NCBI GenBank assembly: GCA_021156385.1
Contig: JAJNDL010000126.1
Location: forward strand, 1 to 5,239
Origin: Moraxellaceae bacterium
Lineage (GTDB): Bacteria > Pseudomonadota > Gammaproteobacteria > Pseudomonadales > Moraxellaceae
Length of the DNA: 5,239 bases
Direction of reading: 5' to 3'
In this document: positions 4,374 to 5,239 of the stretch, piece after piece
Layout: the number at the start of each line of letters is the position of its first letter
Position numbering within the stretch: position 1 is the first letter of the stretch
The notes under the pieces: generated by a model
Seen by the model: only the letters and a program-made list of their open reading frames with translations
Told to the model about the DNA's origin: nothing
Database searches by the model: none
Made by a program: the position numbers and the translations under genes

Positions 4374-5239
4374 GTGCAGTGGCGTACCTGGCTTCTCCTC
4401 CTGTTCGCGTTCTGCATGCCGGCCCGGGCCGAGCCGCCGGCGGTTGCGCTCCACTACGGCGCGACGCCGCCCTGGGACGAGCTGCGCGCCTTCGACGTGG
4501 TCGTGGTCGAGCCCGACCACCCCGGCATCGACCCGCAGCGCTACCGCCACCCCGACAGCCGGCTCTTCGCCTATGTCAGCCTCGGCGAGGTGCATCCGAC
4601 GCGGGCCTACTTCCGGCAAATTCCACCGCACTGGCTGGCGGGCAAGAACGCGGAGTGGGGCTCGCGCCTCGTCAACCAGGCCCAGCCCGGCTGGCCCGAC
4701 TTCGTCGTCGAGCAGATCGTCGCACCGCTGTGGGCGCGCGGCTACCGCGGCTTCTTCCTCGACACGCTGGATTCGTACCAGCGCGTGGCGCGCGATGAAA
4801 AACAGCGCGCGCGCCAGCAGGCCGGCCTCGTCGCCACCATCCGCGCCATCAAGGCGCGCTTCCCCGAGGCACAGCTCATCGCCAACCGCGGCTTCGAGAT
4901 CCTGCCGCAGGTGCACGAGCAGTTGTGGATGGTCGCCGCGGAATCGCTCTACCGCAGCCACGTGCCGGGCGAGAACCGCTACCGTGCCGTGCCGGAGGAG
5001 GAGCGGGCGCCGCTGCTCGCGCAACTCGCGCGCGTGCGCGACGAATTCAAATTGCCGGTGCTGGTCATCGACTACGTGCCGCCCGCCGAGCGCGAGCTGG
5101 CGCGGCAGACCGCGGCGGCCATCCGCGCGCAGGGCTTCATCCCCTGGGTGACGACGCCGGACCTGAAGACGCTGGGCCTCGGCAACGTCGAGGTGCTGCC
5201 GCGCAAGGTGCTGGTGCTCTACGACCCGGCCCACACGAA
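4374..5239 (+). CDS. pelA: PelA-like protein, N-terminal GH114-like hydrolase part (runs off right edge)
   Basis: 288 codons are open to the window edge. Residues 1-19 (ending CMPARA) form a signal peptide. Residues about 22-265 are a GH114-like TIM barrel of the PelA type: AFDVVVVEPDHPG, LFAYVSLGEV, the strand with FFLDTLDSYQ (D130, D133), LIANRGFEIL, and MVAAESLYRS (E190). The Asp and Glu positions fit the catalytic acids described for Pseudomonas aeruginosa PelA, though the alignment is by eye. After the barrel, NVEVLPRKVLVLYD begins another domain, as in full-length PelA (about 950 residues), so this is not a stand-alone hydrolase. PelA works in the periplasm, partly deacetylating the Pel GalNAc polymer and able to hydrolyse it; the deacetylase part would lie beyond the edge. 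GTG 4374 was chosen by ribosome binding site spacing; ATG 4365 would add only MRI. Other pel genes are expected to the right but not visible. Confidence 0.82.
   Translation, partial: MQWRTWLLLLFAFCMPARAEPPAVALHYGATPPWDELRAFDVVVVEPDHPGIDPQRYRHPDSRLFAYVSLGEVHPTRAYFRQIPPHWLAGKNAEWGSRLVNQAQPGWPDFVVEQIVAPLWARGYRGFFLDTLDSYQRVARDEKQRARQQAGLVATIRAIKARFPEAQLIANRGFEILPQVHEQLWMVAAESLYRSHVPGENRYRAVPEEERAPLLAQLARVRDEFKLPVLVIDYVPPAERELARQTAAAIRAQGFIPWVTTPDLKTLGLGNVEVLPRKVLVLYDPAHT

Noticed and set aside
4149..5234. 361-codon open frame on the minus strand opposite the PelA-like gene
   Set aside because: It is a shadow of the PelA-like gene. The plus-strand frame has a signal peptide and family motifs, whereas the minus-strand product is a low-information Arg/Ala/Val-rich sequence.

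Overview
The window is high-GC DNA with strong G/C bias at third codon positions. It carries a FadE-type acyl-CoA dehydrogenase and the start of a PelA-like exopolysaccharide gene. Together these suggest a gamma- or betaproteobacterium; nothing seen fixes the genus. No tRNA, rRNA, CRISPR array, IS element or phage gene was seen.

Left part (1-2558). A long minus-strand gene, cut by the left edge, encodes a membrane-associated fadE-type acyl-CoA dehydrogenase (fatty acid beta-oxidation). Across a 204-base divergent intergenic region is a small plus-strand gene for a 133-residue protein that resembles SCP2-type lipid-binding proteins. A long, nearly perfect inverted repeat lies between the two genes and could be a shared control element. 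The small gene is followed by one good and one weaker intrinsic terminator.

Middle part (2559-4149). About 370 gene-free bases, AT-richer at first and able to form several competing hairpins, lead to a gene for a secreted protein. This protein has a signal peptide, an approximately 86-residue Thr/Ser/Gly repeat linker and a GH114 (endo-alpha-1,4-polygalactosaminidase-like) catalytic domain. A strong terminator with a perfect 11-bp stem ends this unit.

Right part (4150-5239). A gene-free leader of about 220 bases, with several inverted repeats, precedes a gene that runs off the right edge. Its product has a signal peptide and a second, divergent GH114-like domain of the PelA type, then the start of another domain. 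This fits PelA, the bifunctional hydrolase/deacetylase of Pel polysaccharide synthesis, and predicts further pel genes to the right.

The main point of interest is a free-standing secreted GH114 enzyme, with an unusual repeat linker, directly upstream of a PelA-like gene that has its own GH114-like domain. They lie on the same strand but are separated by a terminator. A plausible reading, which is inference, is that one enzyme processes the polymer in the periplasm during synthesis while the other cuts a galactosamine-containing polymer outside the cell.
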